Positions 53,093 to 63,061 are shown, numbered from the stretch's first letter. The stretch: DNA of 64,000 nucleotides from Streptomyces nodosus (GCF_008704995.1 NZ_CP023747.1:1-64000); one strand, 5' to 3'. Notes: generated by a model not told the origin, from the letters alone. Numbers and translations: made by a program.

Positions 53093-53902
53093 ACTACGGC
53101 AGGTCTTCCAGCCGGGCGAGCAGGCTGGCGGCGGTGGCGACGGCCGCGATGGCGTCGGCGCGGGTCCAGGTGAAGTTCTCGGTGGTGCCGGAGTCGTCGT
53201 GCGGTGCGCCGCTGAACAGCGCGTAGGCGCTCTAGGTGAGCATCGCCCAGCGCTCCTCCTGGTCCCGTTCCCCGGCTTTCTTCTGCACCGCCTGGTCGTG
53301 GACCCTCCGGGTATTGCAGGCCTCGCGTACGGGATCGAGGGCCGCTCGGGCGAGGGCAACGGATCGCGGTCTTCGCCTCGCGGATCCGTCGCGCGCCGGT
53401 GGCCCGGGCGTCCACGGTGGTGACCGGGATGAGGACGTCGACGAAGGCACCGGCATCGAGCTGGGTGAGGGCGTTGCTCCACGTCGTGTGCGGGACGCGG
53501 ATGATCTGCTGGTCGTCGGCGACGGGCCAGTGCGTCGTCTCTGCCAGTGCAGTCAGGGAGAGTTCGGCGCGCAGGGGCAGGTCGTTGCCCGTCCGCGTCT
53601 TTTCCAGTCCGCGCAGTTGCTGGTCGGTCACGCTCGTCTTGGGAGTGAGGTTCGTGGCGAGGGACTTCAGCCCGACCGGCCGCGGTGTGTGAAGGACGCC
53701 GATCCAGCTCGCGGGGCCTGGTGTCTCGTGCATCCAGAGGGCGCCGGAGACAAGGAAGGGCGCGTCCACGGTGTAGTCGCCGTGGGCAGTCGCCTCAAAG
53801 GTCAGGGCGAGGCGGTGTACTCCCAGCCTTGGAAGAAGTTGACGTGCTGCTGTGCCCGGATGTTGACGGTGTAGTCGTTCGATCCGAATCGGAAGTTGGC
53901 CA
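53093..53902 (-). pseudogene. Conserved hypothetical gene, frameshifted
   Basis: The frame starts well (MANFRFGSNDYTVNIRAQQHVN) and then hits a stop after about 33 codons. Another frame continues it: DAPFLVSGALWMHETPGPASW, IIRVPHTTWSNALTQLDAGAFVDVLIPV. A third frame gives CNTRRVHDQAVQKKAGERDQEERWAML and a tail FTWTRADAIAAVATAASLLARLEDLP. Relatives in actinobacteria are unnamed proteins. At least two frameshifts are required. Confidence 0.5.
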
Positions 53903-54135
53903 TCGTTCCCTTGCCTGATTGAGCTCCTGTCTGATGGTGGCAGGTCAACCGACCCGGGCGGCAGTGGATTTCTCGGGGAGTTGGCGGGTCAGCGCACGGT
54001 GGTGGGCTGACCCTGGTGAGAACGGCACGGGGACGGTGCTGTTCGCGCTTGCAGGGGGCGCGGCGTCCCGAGTGCGCGGGGCTTGGCAGAGCCTTTCTGC
54101 CCCCGCCAGTCTGCCGACGGGGCATGGGGCTGGGT

Positions 54136-54363
54136 CTACGCACCGTCGCTCGGTCGTTCGCCGCCGGCTTCCACGCCCGGGTAGCTCTCGCGCAGGCACT
54201 CGTGGACCGCTTGCTCAGGGACCCGGAAAGCCCGGCCGACATGGATGGCAAGGAGGTGGCCGCTGTGGACCAGCCGGTAGACCGTCATCTTGGAGACGCG
54301 CATAACGGAAGCGACTTCCATGACGGTCAGGAACGCAGGTACGACCTGGCACGCGGTCGTCAC
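54136..54363 (-). CDS. Small HTH (MerR/excisionase, BldC-like) DNA-binding protein
   Basis: A protein of about 75 residues containing FLTVMEVASVMRVSKMTVYRLVHSGHLLAIHVGRAFRVPEQAV, a winged-HTH of the excisionase/BldC type. The start is uncertain: GTG 54363 includes the whole domain but has no ribosome site; ATG 54321 would cut its first strand. It is divergent from the DUF4238 gene. Confidence 0.6.
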   Translation of the reverse strand: MTTACQVVPAFLTVMEVASVMRVSKMTVYRLVHSGHLLAIHVGRAFRVPEQAVHECLRESYPGVEAGGERPSDGA

Positions 54364-54454
54364 CGTGGTGAGGCTGCGTTGACCGGTGGCGACGTCGGTC
54401 TGCGGTCCGGAAAACCTTGGCAGCTGGAGAGGGGCACTTGGCAGAATCCGGCGT

Positions 54455-55378
54455 GTGGGAACGGCACAGCAGACATCGCGGCAGCACCTCATCTCCCAAG
54501 TCCTGCTCAAACAGTTCACGATGCCCGGACCAAAGAGCAACGGCTGGCAGTTGCTCCCGTTCGACCTGCGCAACCCCGAACGCCTGCACAAGCTGAAGAG
54601 CACCCGGGCATGCGGCTGGGCCGAGAACTTCGTCGCATTCGACTCCACGTCCGCTGAAGAACTGTGGTGCGCCGTGGAGAGACGTATTCCTGCGGCGTTC
54701 TCCGCCGTGCACGCTGGCATTCCGTTCGCCGACCCGCTTCACGTGGCAGCGCTGCGCGACCTAGTCGTGCTCCACTACGTCCGGTCTCACCACTACCGCG
54801 ATGTGCACACCGGCGCGTTCGAGCAGGCTCGCGCGGGCCTGGTCGGCAAGCTGGTCAGGGAGTTCCCGAAGCAGCTGAGCCGCGAGGCACTGCGCGAAAC
54901 AGGTCTGCATCTGTCCGGTTCGGGTTCGCTAGGCGCCTTCGCTGAGCGTCTCATCGAACGGTCCTCGATCGTCCGCGACTATGAGAGCGGGAAGCTCTTC
55001 CGCACCAGCATCGAGAGTGTTTTCCACAAAGTGCGGGACATGGCGTCGACTTGGCGGCTGGAGGTGCTCATACCCCAGACAGGCCAGTTCCTGATCGGCG
55101 ACAACCCGGCAGTGACCATATGCACGGAAGGAAGCACCACCACGTACGGCATGGCCTTCGGCGATGCTCAGACCCTCGTACTTCCCATCGGCCCAAGGCA
55201 CCTTCTGGCTTTGGGCCCGGAGAACATCGTGAGCACCGTCCCCCGTTCCCTCGTCGACCGGCTCAACACCGTGCAGGTCTACGCCGCCGACCGCTATGTG
55301 TACATGCACCCCAGGAGCGGCCTGGAAGCATTCGCTGGCCTCGCCTCACGGCAGCGCGCCAACCAGGACCACTTCTGA
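54455..55378 (+). CDS. DUF4238 family protein
   Basis: A protein of 307 residues from a GTG at 54455 (330 from ATG 54386), starting SRQHLISQVLLKQF, the hallmark of DUF4238. A later block, FLIGDNPAVTICTEG, and the C-terminal VLPIGPRHLLALG are also family-like. Function is unknown; members sometimes sit near defence or mobile genes. It appears intact, unlike most of its neighbours. Confidence 0.75.
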   Translation: MGTAQQTSRQHLISQVLLKQFTMPGPKSNGWQLLPFDLRNPERLHKLKSTRACGWAENFVAFDSTSAEELWCAVERRIPAAFSAVHAGIPFADPLHVAALRDLVVLHYVRSHHYRDVHTGAFEQARAGLVGKLVREFPKQLSREALRETGLHLSGSGSLGAFAERLIERSSIVRDYESGKLFRTSIESVFHKVRDMASTWRLEVLIPQTGQFLIGDNPAVTICTEGSTTTYGMAFGDAQTLVLPIGPRHLLALGPENIVSTVPRSLVDRLNTVQVYAADRYVYMHPRSGLEAFAGLASRQRANQDHF

Positions 55379-55448
55379 CTCGTACGCGGACGGGGCCACG
55401 AGAAACTACCCCGGCCGGGAACCGTGGGTGCCACCTGAGTGACGGTCG

Positions 55449-55706
55449 TCATCGTTGTCCCTCTGCGCGGAGCCGCAGCAGCACTTCGGCCAGCGCATCT
55501 GAGCCGACCGACTGACTCAAGTCCAGGTAGCAGCGCAGCCGCACGCCGGGCTCGCCCGCGTCCCGCGTCGTCTGCTCCGCTGTCGCCGTCGCCCACCGGT
55601 CGGCGAGCAGTTGCTGGAAGGCGAGCGCGGTGGCGTCATCAGCGGCCGCGACGTCGACAACGACCAGGCCCGGCCGGCTTACGTGCACTGCGTTGATCGG
55701 ATCCAT
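55449..55706 (-). CDS. DUF6207 family protein
   Basis: An 85-residue protein beginning MDPINAVHVSRPGLVVVDVAAADDATALAFQ and ending in a basic tail. The pattern is characteristic of the Streptomyces-specific DUF6207 family, whose function is unknown. Length and start fit the family, although no clear ribosome site is seen. Confidence 0.7.
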   Translation of the reverse strand: MDPINAVHVSRPGLVVVDVAAADDATALAFQQLLADRWATATAEQTTRDAGEPGVRLRCYLDLSQSVGSDALAEVLLRLRAEGQR

Positions 55707-55779
55707 GTACGGCACTACGCACGCGCTGCCGGGCGGGTTCCGTCGCTACGGCGTCTTCACCCGACAGAGTGGCCGACGG

Positions 55780-56028
55780 TCAGGCGCTGTCGCCTACCCA
55801 GTACCAGCGGACCGCATCGCCCGGGCGAGGGTCGTACAGCGCCCGCCCGCCGGGACCGAACTGCCCGAGCTCGGTTCGGGGGGAGGCGCCATCGTCGATC
55901 TTGTCCAGCGTCCAGCCGGTGATGCCGGGCAGTTCGGCATAGGCCCGGCCTGGCTTCAGGCCGGGCCGGGGATGGTCGTGGACTTCTCCGTAGACCCGGC
56001 CGCACAGCAACTCCTTATCCCTGTCCAT
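55780..56028 (-). CDS. Hypothetical protein
   Basis: An 82-residue frame, MDRDKELLCGRVYGEVHDHPRPGLKPGRAYAELPG, with a glycine/proline-rich, Trp-containing C-terminus (DAVRWYWVGDSA). It resembles small conserved Streptomyces proteins without known role. No membrane segment or signal is visible. Confidence 0.45.
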   Translation of the reverse strand: MDRDKELLCGRVYGEVHDHPRPGLKPGRAYAELPGITGWTLDKIDDGASPRTELGQFGPGGRALYDPRPGDAVRWYWVGDSA

Positions 56029-56114
56029 GGGTCCCAGCCTCCCAGCCGCCCCCGACAGCGCGGGCTGGCCCGGGGGGCCTGGGCTTGCCCGTGCGACCGG
56101 GATGGCGGCCCGAG

Positions 56115-56567
56115 TCAGGTGCGGAAGCGCCAGAGCCAGGTACCGTCGGTCTTCTGCGCGGGCACGGCCTGATCCTGCTTCTGTCGTACGGGCAGGGCCT
56201 GCTCAGCCTGGTGTTCGGCGGTGACGGCCCGCTGCTTGCAGTCGTCACGCAGGTGCGGGTGAGTGTCCCGCAGGGCGTCCCACCCGGAGTTCAATGGCCT
56301 TCCGCCTTGATCGGTCGGTGAACCGGGTGCCGCAGCTGGCGCACACGGGGCCGTGGGCCTCCCGCTCAGCCCTCTGCTGCTCGGCCGCGCGGGGCAGCTG
56401 TTCCTTGTACTACCGCTCACGGGGTTCGTACTCGGCCTGCTGGCGGGTGTCGTGTGCGTTCTCCGGTGGGGGTTGCCGATCGCCTCCAGGAGTGTCTGGT
56501 TCTGCGCGCGGCCGAAGCGCCGGAAGATCGCCCCGGCCGGGCCGTGCTCAGGGTGGATGCGCGGCAT
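56115..56567 (-). pseudogene. Zinc-ribbon-type hypothetical, frameshifted
   Basis: The start reads MPRIHPEHGPAGAIFRRFGRAQNQTLLEAIGNPH. A second frame continues ERYKEQLPRAAEQQRAEREAHGPVCASCGTRFTD, with a CxxC pair. The end returns to the first frame (RDDCKQRAVTAEHQAEQALPVRQ). Two compensating shifts are needed, so either it is a pseudogene or two sequence errors are present. Confidence 0.4.
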
Positions 56568-57257
56568 CGTCACTGGCGATGCCGCGCGCTCCCGCACCAT
56601 GCGGTGCGCTCCCGGCCTGTGGGCTCCGCTCACGGGAGTGGAATGCGGTGCATCGTCGGTGCGCACCGCGGCATCGGGTGCGCGGCATCGGATGCACTCA
56701 GTGGCCGGTTCCTCTTCTGCGGCGCGGTCCGGGCTGCTGCGGGCGATGCGCGTGCTGGTCGTCCTCGCGCACCGGATGCGGTCCGTCGTTGTTTGCCCGG
56801 TCGGCGGCACCGCGTCACCAGCGGGTGCACATCCGTGGCAGGGGTGGAAGTTCTCGGCTGGCTGGGAAGCGCAGGGTATCCATGACGTCGTCCTGGTCCA
56901 GTCCGACGTCATGGTGGAGATTGCTGTCAGCGTCGCTCGGGACCGCGCTGGGCGGTGGCGGCATCTGGTCCGGCCACATCGCATCCGCACAGACATCGAT
57001 GTCTGGCAGGTGCCCTGCTCAAAGAGGACGATGCTTCGCGCTGAGCGTGGCGGAGCGCTTGTGATCGTGTAATTGCACATTTTCGGTAGTGCTAACCTTG
57101 ATCTTGCATGACGGTCTGCCGACGGAGTCGGTGGACCGTTTCGCTTTCAGCGGCTGGTGGAGGGCAGGCCAGGGGCCCGAGTGTCGCCTCGGGTGGGCAC
57201 CGGGTTCCACTGCTCCGGACTGGGCTGGTGTTCTCGTAGGGGCGGGAGAGTTGCTGG
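56568..57257. other. Stretch without a recognised gene
   Basis: About 690 bp of GC-rich sequence. Long open frames exist on both strands but show no recognisable protein. It ends at the IS1380-type element. Confidence 0.35.
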
Positions 57258-58685
57258 TCAACCGGGGTTCGGCAGGAGGGAAAGCCGTTCGAGGGCGTCT
57301 GTGATCTCATGGGTCCAGGGCCAGTGGCGGGCGAGGCGGAGGATGCGGCGCCGGCCGGTGGTGACGAGCTGGGCGGCCGCGGAGAAGAGGCGGAACCGCA
57401 GACGCCGGGGCTCCCAGAGCCTGGCTGTGCCGGTCAGGGCGAGCATGGGCATCCAGGCCAGCAGGTCGAGAGCGATCTGGACGACCTCCAGCCAGACCTT
57501 GTTCTGCGCGGTGTGGTGCAGGGGAAGGTTGCGCAGTCCGCTCGCGCGGGCGGCCCGGATCCGGTCCTCGGCCCGGGCCCGCAGCCGGTGGCGGAGTTCG
57601 AGTTCGGCGATGGGCCGGCCGGCGGTGTTGGTGGCGAAGCAGGTGATCCGCATGCCGTCAGCGTCGGTGATTCTCAACTGAGCTCCGGGGTGCGGCCGTT
57701 CCTTGCGGGCGATCAGCCGCATGCCCTTCGGCCAGCCCTCGAGCAGGTCGCCGGTGAGTTCGGCGACCCAGGCGCCGTCCCGGATCTCGCCGTCCGTCTC
57801 GATGGCCGGCGTCCAGGCCGATGCCGGGATCTTGAGGACGTGGCTGTGGATGGCCTCGGTGATCACCATGCCGACCGAGTAGGACAGCCAGCGCCCGCGC
57901 TGGGCGAGCCAGGCGACGAACTCGTAGGTGCCGCCGGCGGAGTCGGTGCGGATGAGGGGCTGCCGTCCGCGCCGGTATTTCTGGGGCAGTTGGGCCAGGG
58001 CGAGGCGGGCGGCGGTGATGTGGTCGGCGGCCGTGTTGCTGCCCGCGTTGCCCGGACGTAGCAGGGCCGCGACCGCTTCACCGGTCCCGCCCGGTCCGTG
58101 GTCGACGAAGCCCATCAGCGGGTGGTGGCCGTAGGTCTTCTTCCAGGTCGGGGCGGCGTCCTGCTTGTCCGAGTGCGCGATTACCAGCACTCCGTCCAGG
58201 TCGACCGTCACCTCTCCGTCGGCATGTGGAGCGTTCTTGCCCGCCAACGACCAGACGCGGGAGCGGACTTCGGCCCGCGCAGTGCGGATGGCCCGCAGGG
58301 CTGCGTCGTCCGAGGTGGCGAGGGCGTCGATCAGGCGGGAGACGGTCGGATCGGAAGCCACGGGGCCGAAGAGGGCCGGCTCGGCCCGCAGCACGGCGAT
58401 GTCGGCGAGGCAGTCCCCGCCGAGCGCGACCGCCAGCGCGAGATCCAGGAGGATTTTGCCGGGATCGTGAACGGCCCGCGGTTTGCGCCACGGGCCGAGA
58501 GCGGCGGATATGGCCTGGTCAAGGCCACTCTTGCGGACCGTTTCGACGAGCAGGACCGCCCCGGCCTGCGAGATGACCTGACAGCCGTCGCCCCGGACGC
58601 GGACGCGTGGGTAGGACCCGATAGGCTGCTTCACCTGGAAAGTGCCTCTGGTTTCAGCGGGAACAAGGACCTCGACAATCCTCAT
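57258..58685 (-). CDS. IS1380-family transposase
   Basis: A 475-residue intact DDE transposase of the IS1380 type. It has LVETVRKSGLDQAISAAL, DPTVSRLIDAL, the catalytic Asp in VTVDLDGVLV, a second Asp in LIRTDSAGGTYEF, and the C-terminal Glu region ending in RRRILRLARHWPWT. It appears full length. A hairpin encloses the start codon. The exact IS ends were not determined. Confidence 0.85.
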   Translation of the reverse strand: MRIVEVLVPAETRGTFQVKQPIGSYPRVRVRGDGCQVISQAGAVLLVETVRKSGLDQAISAALGPWRKPRAVHDPGKILLDLALAVALGGDCLADIAVLRAEPALFGPVASDPTVSRLIDALATSDDAALRAIRTARAEVRSRVWSLAGKNAPHADGEVTVDLDGVLVIAHSDKQDAAPTWKKTYGHHPLMGFVDHGPGGTGEAVAALLRPGNAGSNTAADHITAARLALAQLPQKYRRGRQPLIRTDSAGGTYEFVAWLAQRGRWLSYSVGMVITEAIHSHVLKIPASAWTPAIETDGEIRDGAWVAELTGDLLEGWPKGMRLIARKERPHPGAQLRITDADGMRITCFATNTAGRPIAELELRHRLRARAEDRIRAARASGLRNLPLHHTAQNKVWLEVVQIALDLLAWMPMLALTGTARLWEPRRLRFRLFSAAAQLVTTGRRRILRLARHWPWTHEITDALERLSLLPNPG

Positions 58686-58706
58686 TCTCGCTGGTCAGAG
58701 GCACTT
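58640..58706 (-). promoter_or_regulatory. Hairpin enclosing the IS1380 transposase start
   Basis: AAGTGCCTCTG (58640-58650) and CAGAGGCACTT (58696-58706) are perfect inverted repeats; CAGCG (58655-58659) and CGCTG (58689-58693) extend the stem inward. The transposase ATG (58683-58685) lies in the loop. Confidence 0.6.
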
Positions 58707-58754
58707 TCTGCTTCGCTGACCACCTGTCGGACAGCCCGCTTCATGAAAGCGCGG

Positions 58755-59802
58755 GGCTAACGAGTTCGTGCACAGTAGGCAGTGAGGCGTCGAGGGCTTC
58801 GGTGAGGCTCGGTGTTCACACCCGCCGTGACGGGATCAAGTCCGCGGTCTGTTGGTGGGAGAGCAGGACGGCGACGGCCTGGACAGTGTCGCTGATGTGC
58901 TCGCGGCGGCCGAGGTGGCTGGCCAGGGCCCGCCAGTTCTTCAGGTGGGCGATGCCATGCTCGACCCGGATACGGCGCGAGGAATGTGCCTTGCGCTGCC
59001 GTTCGTACATCTCCTCGTACCAGTCGGGGGCGTTCTTCTTGAACTTGCGGTGCGGTGGTGTCACCACCCGCCCGCCAGTCTGGGCACCCAGCCCTTGGTA
59101 GCCGGCATCCGCGAGGACCTCCACTGTGGGACCATCGGCCAGGAGTTTGACCAGCCCCAACTGGCGGGCGTGGGCGATGTCCGCGCAGCTTCCGGGGCGG
59201 GTCGGGCTGCAGAACAGCACGCGGCCGTCCGCGTCAGTGACGACCACGGTCTTGACGGCGTTCTGCCTGCTCTTGCCGGAGATGAACGTGTCCCGGTCCT
59301 TGCGGCCGGGCGCCGGACCCGGATCTCGGTGCCGTCGATGATGCCGGTCTTGCCGCCGAGGTGGTCGACGACCTCGGCGAGTGTCTGCAGCAGCACGCCG
59401 GGGCTGACGGTGCAGCCTCGCTCGGCGAGCAGGGGGCGCACCTCGCCGATGGCGCGGGTGATGGTGGAGCGGTCCACGCCGAACCAGCAGGCCAGCACGT
59501 CATGCGTGATCGCGTGTCGGAGGTGCACGAGGGTGGCCAGGAGCCGGTCGACGAAAACCAGCCGGTGCTTCGCACCGGCGCCCACGGCCCGCTTCCGCGG
59601 CCTGGACGCAAGCCTGGCCTGGTGCCGCTCATGCCACAACGGACCTACCTCAGCCACCAGTTCAGCGATCACCTGGGTCGACAGGCCCGTGATCCTTCGG
59701 TCGCTGATGATCACTGCACGAGTCGCGTTCCCCACCACGCAACCATGATCGACGATCAGAAGCTCGACGCCTCACCGCCTACCGTGCACGAGCTCGTTAC
59801 CC
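58755..59802. mobile_element. IS5-family (IS427-group-like) insertion sequence, apparently complete
   Basis: Forty-base imperfect terminal inverted repeats (58755-58794 and 59763-59802; about 35 of 40 positions agree) enclose one transposase coding region on the minus strand. The element, about 1,048 bp, is inserted in a thioesterase gene. Confidence 0.85.
58816..59738 (-). CDS. IS5-family transposase in two overlapping frames
   Basis: Frame one (start 59738) gives MVGNATRAVIISDRRITG, an HTH (LACWFGVDRSTITRAIGEV) and the first catalytic Asp (GIIDGTEIRV). At about 59310 the sense passes to an overlapping frame, which supplies KDRDTFISGKSRQN, the second Asp (VLADAGYQG) and RIRVEHGIAHLKNW with the catalytic Glu, ending at 58816. 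IS5 elements of this group often use programmed frameshifting, so this may be natural and functional. Confidence 0.8.
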
Positions 59803-60067
59803 AGAGTTGGACAGCGTAGAACCCCGCACCGTGGACGGGTGCTTCATGGGCGATTTCGACTTTCTTGAAAATGATGAATTCGTCATCGCCCAGTCTCTCC
59901 TCGGCCATCGTCTCCCACAGCATGCTGCAGGCTCGTTCGACGAGCAAACTGTAGCGCGTATTGTGCAGCATCCCAAAGGGATCCAGGTCGTCGAAGTAGA
60001 CCCTGACCGGCATCAGGATCCCGAAATCAGGTGCGGGTACCGGCTGGGGAAGGCCGGCGTCAATCAC
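59803..60067 (-). pseudogene. Acyl-CoA thioesterase (hot-dog fold), truncated by an IS
   Basis: From GTG 60067 (GGAG eight bases upstream) the frame gives MPVRVYFDDLDPFGMLHNTRYSLLVERA, the 4-hydroxybenzoyl-CoA-thioesterase-like active site with Asp in DPFGMLHN. The coding sequence is cut by the inverted repeat of the IS at 59802, after about 90 residues. The missing C-terminal part is not evident beyond the IS. Confidence 0.75.
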
Positions 60068-60169
60068 TTGCGTGCTCCGAATAGTTGATTGGAGTAGAGC
60101 CGTACAGAACACTTTTTGTGGGGGTGCCTCGGCCGTCCGCGGGCCGAGGCGGTGGGCCAGCTCAACTGC

Positions 60170-60565
60170 TCAGTCACGAGCTGGAACTGCAGTAGTGTGG
60201 TCTGCCAGCAGGGCGGCAAACTCATGACGCAATTGGACGTATTCGATGATCATTCCGTCGGCGTGCTGTGCGATGAAGTTGCGCCCCAAGGGGGCATCCT
60301 TGGGGCCAGTGATGCACGTCGCCCCGTGGTTTTTCGTCGTCCGCAGGATCTCTTCAAGGTCGTCAACTGCACACACGGCCTGCACCGTATAGCTCGGCTT
60401 CTGCGCCGACGGAATCCAGACCAAGAGGATGTCGCCGACCAATGCCGTCTGCCAGTCCCCGTAGGGGAATCGCAGGGCCGAAGAGGCAGTGAGGGATTCA
60501 AATGCGGACACCGAACGGTTAAAGTCATCGACGGCGAATCTCGCGAATGTGTGTAATATTGGCAT
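60170..60565 (-). CDS. VOC-family (glyoxalase-fold) protein
   Basis: A 131-residue single-domain VOC protein: MPILHTFARFAVDDFNRSVSAFESL, FPYGDWQTALVGDILLVW and a C-terminal GMIIEYVQL with the usual final Glu. The ATG at 60565 has AGGA upstream. Such proteins bind or modify small electrophiles or antibiotics; the specific role is unknown. Confidence 0.7.
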   Translation of the reverse strand: MPILHTFARFAVDDFNRSVSAFESLTASSALRFPYGDWQTALVGDILLVWIPSAQKPSYTVQAVCAVDDLEEILRTTKNHGATCITGPKDAPLGRNFIAQHADGMIIEYVQLRHEFAALLADHTTAVPARD

Positions 60566-61123
60566 GGTGTTTTCCTGTTGCCACGGATTGCTTTTTGCGT
60601 GCAGTCTCTTGTCAAAGACCTGTCGTCGAAGCCCTGACTTCACGGGGCAAGGTCCGTCACGGGCTTGCTATGCGTGGACGTCACGGTCGGACAGTGGGCG
60701 TGATACGTGCCCCCGTAGCGGCTCGGCCGGAAGCAGGCTCCGGAGTGATGGCGCGGGCCAGGGGCCGGCCCTGGCGAGGCTGCTCTACGAGATCTGCGAG
60801 ACGAGCCGGTCGCGGGTGCCGCAGCCGTCGGTGAGGGCGTACTGAACTAGTGGCTTGTCCGGGTCGCTGATGAAGCCGCCTGCCGGGCCGACTCCGCGGA
60901 CCGGCAGTGCGGGAGTAGTGGGCCGAGGCTTTCCCAGAACGCGGCCGACGCGGCGCCGGCTGGCGATACGTCCACAGACCGGGGAAGCAGAGAGATCCTG
61001 CCCGCGGTGCGCGATGGCCGCGGCGGAGAGGGGCGGACCCCAAGGCTAGTTCGCGATCTCCCTGGAAGCTGGGACGGAGCCCGTTGCGCGGAGGTGAGGA
61101 CAGCGCCACCATGGTCGGCCTGC
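60566..61123. other. Remnant DNA between VOC gene and SDR gene
   Basis: About 560 bp. The minus strand around 60.8 kb encodes FISDPDKPLVQYALTDGCGTRDRLVSQIS and a stop, which looks like a real protein end, but upstream the frame is lost. No family was recognised. Confidence 0.35.
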
Positions 61124-61873
61124 TCAACCGAGTCGACGGACCCAGCTCAGCGGCAGGTTTCGCATGGCAGCGCCAATTGAGGCCCATGGCCATGCCGGCA
61201 CGACAGCTTTGTCCGGCTCCTCCTCGATGGCGTGGGCCAGTGCACGGCAGCCGGAAGCGGCGTCGACCATGAACGGAGCACTGGTGTTGTGTGCGTTCAG
61301 TTCGGTGCGAATGTAGCCGGGAAAAATGGTGCTCACCGTGATGTTGGAGCCGTGCAGCTCGGCGCGCAGACCTTCGGCCAGCGTCGCTACTCCTGCCTTG
61401 CTGGCGGCGTAGGCCGTCATCGAGCCACTAATGGCCCGGAACGCGCTGACCGACGACATCACCACCAGGTGGCCGGCCCTCTGGCGCCGGAAGATGGTCA
61501 TCGCCGCCTCGATCTGGGCCAGTCCGGCGACCAGGTTCGTCTCCACGATCGCGCGGTTGGTGGCGAACTCCCCGATACCGAGGGGGCGACCGTTCCCGAT
61601 ACCGGCGTTCACCACCACCCGGTCCAGTCCGCCCAGCTCATCGGCGAACTCTTCGAAGACATCGAACACACGCTCGTGGTCGGTAACGTCCAACGCCTTC
61701 AGATGCACTCGGAGACCAGGATGCTCGGCCAGCAGCTCCGACCGCACCTCCTCAAGCCGGTCCAACCTCCGTGCACACAGTGCCAACGTGGCACCGCGAG
61801 CAGCGAACTCCCGGGCGAGACCTTTGCCCAGCCCGGCACTTGCCCCAGTAATCAGGACTTTCGAACGCTTCAT
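61124..61873 (-). CDS. Short-chain dehydrogenase/reductase
   Basis: A 249-residue classical SDR: ITGASAGLGKG, ARRLDRL (NADPH-preferring arginines), VVNAGIGNG, SSVSAFRAISG, YAASKAG. Start may be ATG 61873 or the adjacent GTG 61876; AGGGA lies upstream. It lies 79 bp downstream of the alpha/beta hydrolase on the same strand, probably as one operon controlled by the MerR-type operator at 62.9 kb. Confidence 0.88.
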   Translation of the reverse strand: MKRSKVLITGASAGLGKGLAREFAARGATLALCARRLDRLEEVRSELLAEHPGLRVHLKALDVTDHERVFDVFEEFADELGGLDRVVVNAGIGNGRPLGIGEFATNRAIVETNLVAGLAQIEAAMTIFRRQRAGHLVVMSSVSAFRAISGSMTAYAASKAGVATLAEGLRAELHGSNITVSTIFPGYIRTELNAHNTSAPFMVDAASGCRALAHAIEEEPDKAVVPAWPWASIGAAMRNLPLSWVRRLG

Positions 61874-61952
61874 CACTGCATCCCTGTTCTCAGGCCCGAG
61901 GGCGCGAGCAAGCCAACGGCTTCCTCATAGGACGGCACCTCGCTACCCTCTT

Positions 61953-62828
61953 TCACGATTCGGAGCTGTCGGCGAGGAAGGCCAGCAACGCGTGGTTGAC
62001 GACGTCGGGCTGTTCCTCCATGCAGAGGTGGCCGCACTGCGGGATACCGAAGCCGCGCACGTCGTGAGCCATGCCCTTCCAGACCTCCAGTACGTCGAAG
62101 AACCGACCGTTCTGTTCGAATTCCTGACCCCACAGAGCGAGGACCGGACAGGTGATCAACTGGTCGGCATCGGCGAGATCCTGCGCCACATCCTCGGCTG
62201 AGGCTCGGTAGTCCATGGCGGCTCCCCGAACGGCGCCAGGTTGCCTGTATGCCCGGACGTAGACGTCGATCTCCTCGGGGGTGAGCATTTCGGGGTCGTA
62301 CGACCACGAACGGTAGAAGTGGGTGAGCCACTCCTCCTCACGGCCGGCGATCAGGACCTCTGGTAGATCCGGTACGTTGAGGAAGGTCAAGAACCAGCCC
62401 AGCTGGGCCAACGGAGGGCTGACCTTTTCCATCAGCACTCGGGTTGGGACGTTGTCGATCGTGACGAAACGGTCGATGCGGTCGGGGTGGTCCTTGGCGA
62501 ACCGAGTGCCAACCCGCGCACCCCGGTCATGCCCGACGACGATGGCGCGCTGGTGGCCGTGGTGATCCATGAGCGCAGCCAGGTCGTTGGCCATCGTCCG
62601 CTTGTCGTAACCGCTCGCCGGCTTTTCGGTCGCACCATAGCCGCGCAGGTCGGGGGCGATGACAGTGAACTGCTCGGCCAGGACCGGAATCTGTTTGCGC
62701 CAGGCGTACCAGGTCTCCGGGAAGCCGTGCAGCAGGTATACCGGCGGTCCGTCGCCCGCACTGACCCAGTGCTGGATGATGCCGTTCAGTGCCGCAGTGT
62801 GGTGGGTGACATCGAGTAAATCGCTCAT
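61953..62828 (-). CDS. Alpha/beta hydrolase, epoxide hydrolase/dehalogenase-like
   Basis: A 291-residue protein with the oxyanion motif HGFPETWYAW, nucleophile elbow GHDRGAR (Asp nucleophile), and C-terminal catalytic His in CGHLCMEE. The Asp nucleophile indicates an epoxide hydrolase or haloalkane/fluoroacetate dehalogenase rather than an esterase. AAGGA precedes the ATG at 62828. A MerR-type operator lies 60 bp upstream. Confidence 0.88.
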   Translation of the reverse strand: MSDLLDVTHHTAALNGIIQHWVSAGDGPPVYLLHGFPETWYAWRKQIPVLAEQFTVIAPDLRGYGATEKPASGYDKRTMANDLAALMDHHGHQRAIVVGHDRGARVGTRFAKDHPDRIDRFVTIDNVPTRVLMEKVSPPLAQLGWFLTFLNVPDLPEVLIAGREEEWLTHFYRSWSYDPEMLTPEEIDVYVRAYRQPGAVRGAAMDYRASAEDVAQDLADADQLITCPVLALWGQEFEQNGRFFDVLEVWKGMAHDVRGFGIPQCGHLCMEEQPDVVNHALLAFLADSSES

Positions 62829-62888
62829 ACGGGGTCCTTGTGAGACTGTGACACCGAGCTGGCAGGTGCCCTGTATCAGCGAGCGTAA

Positions 62889-62910
62889 ACCTTAAACCAT
62901 GGTTGAAGGT
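62889..62910. promoter_or_regulatory. Palindromic operator for the MerR-family regulator
   Basis: ACCTTAAACCATGGTTGAAGGT is, except for one mismatched pair, a perfect palindrome. Its arms (ACCTT-AACC / GGTT-AAGGT) have the form of MerR-family operators. It lies between the MerR gene and the hydrolase/SDR operon. Confidence 0.6.
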
Positions 62911-63061
62911 CAAGTGTTCTGGAGGCAAGGGGGGACGATGTTGCGCACCTTCCGCGGGTAACTCCGAACTGACCTGCAGAAGGCGCCTCGTACTGCACAG
63001 TCATCGCGGGCAGCGCGGCGCGAGGCACCTCCCTCGACCGGGAAGCCGGCAGGAAGACCGA

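Noticed and set aside
56353..57072. 239-residue plus-strand ORF with a hydrophobic start
   Set aside because: Lies antisense to and beyond a frameshifted zinc-ribbon gene; no family features beyond one hydrophobic stretch.
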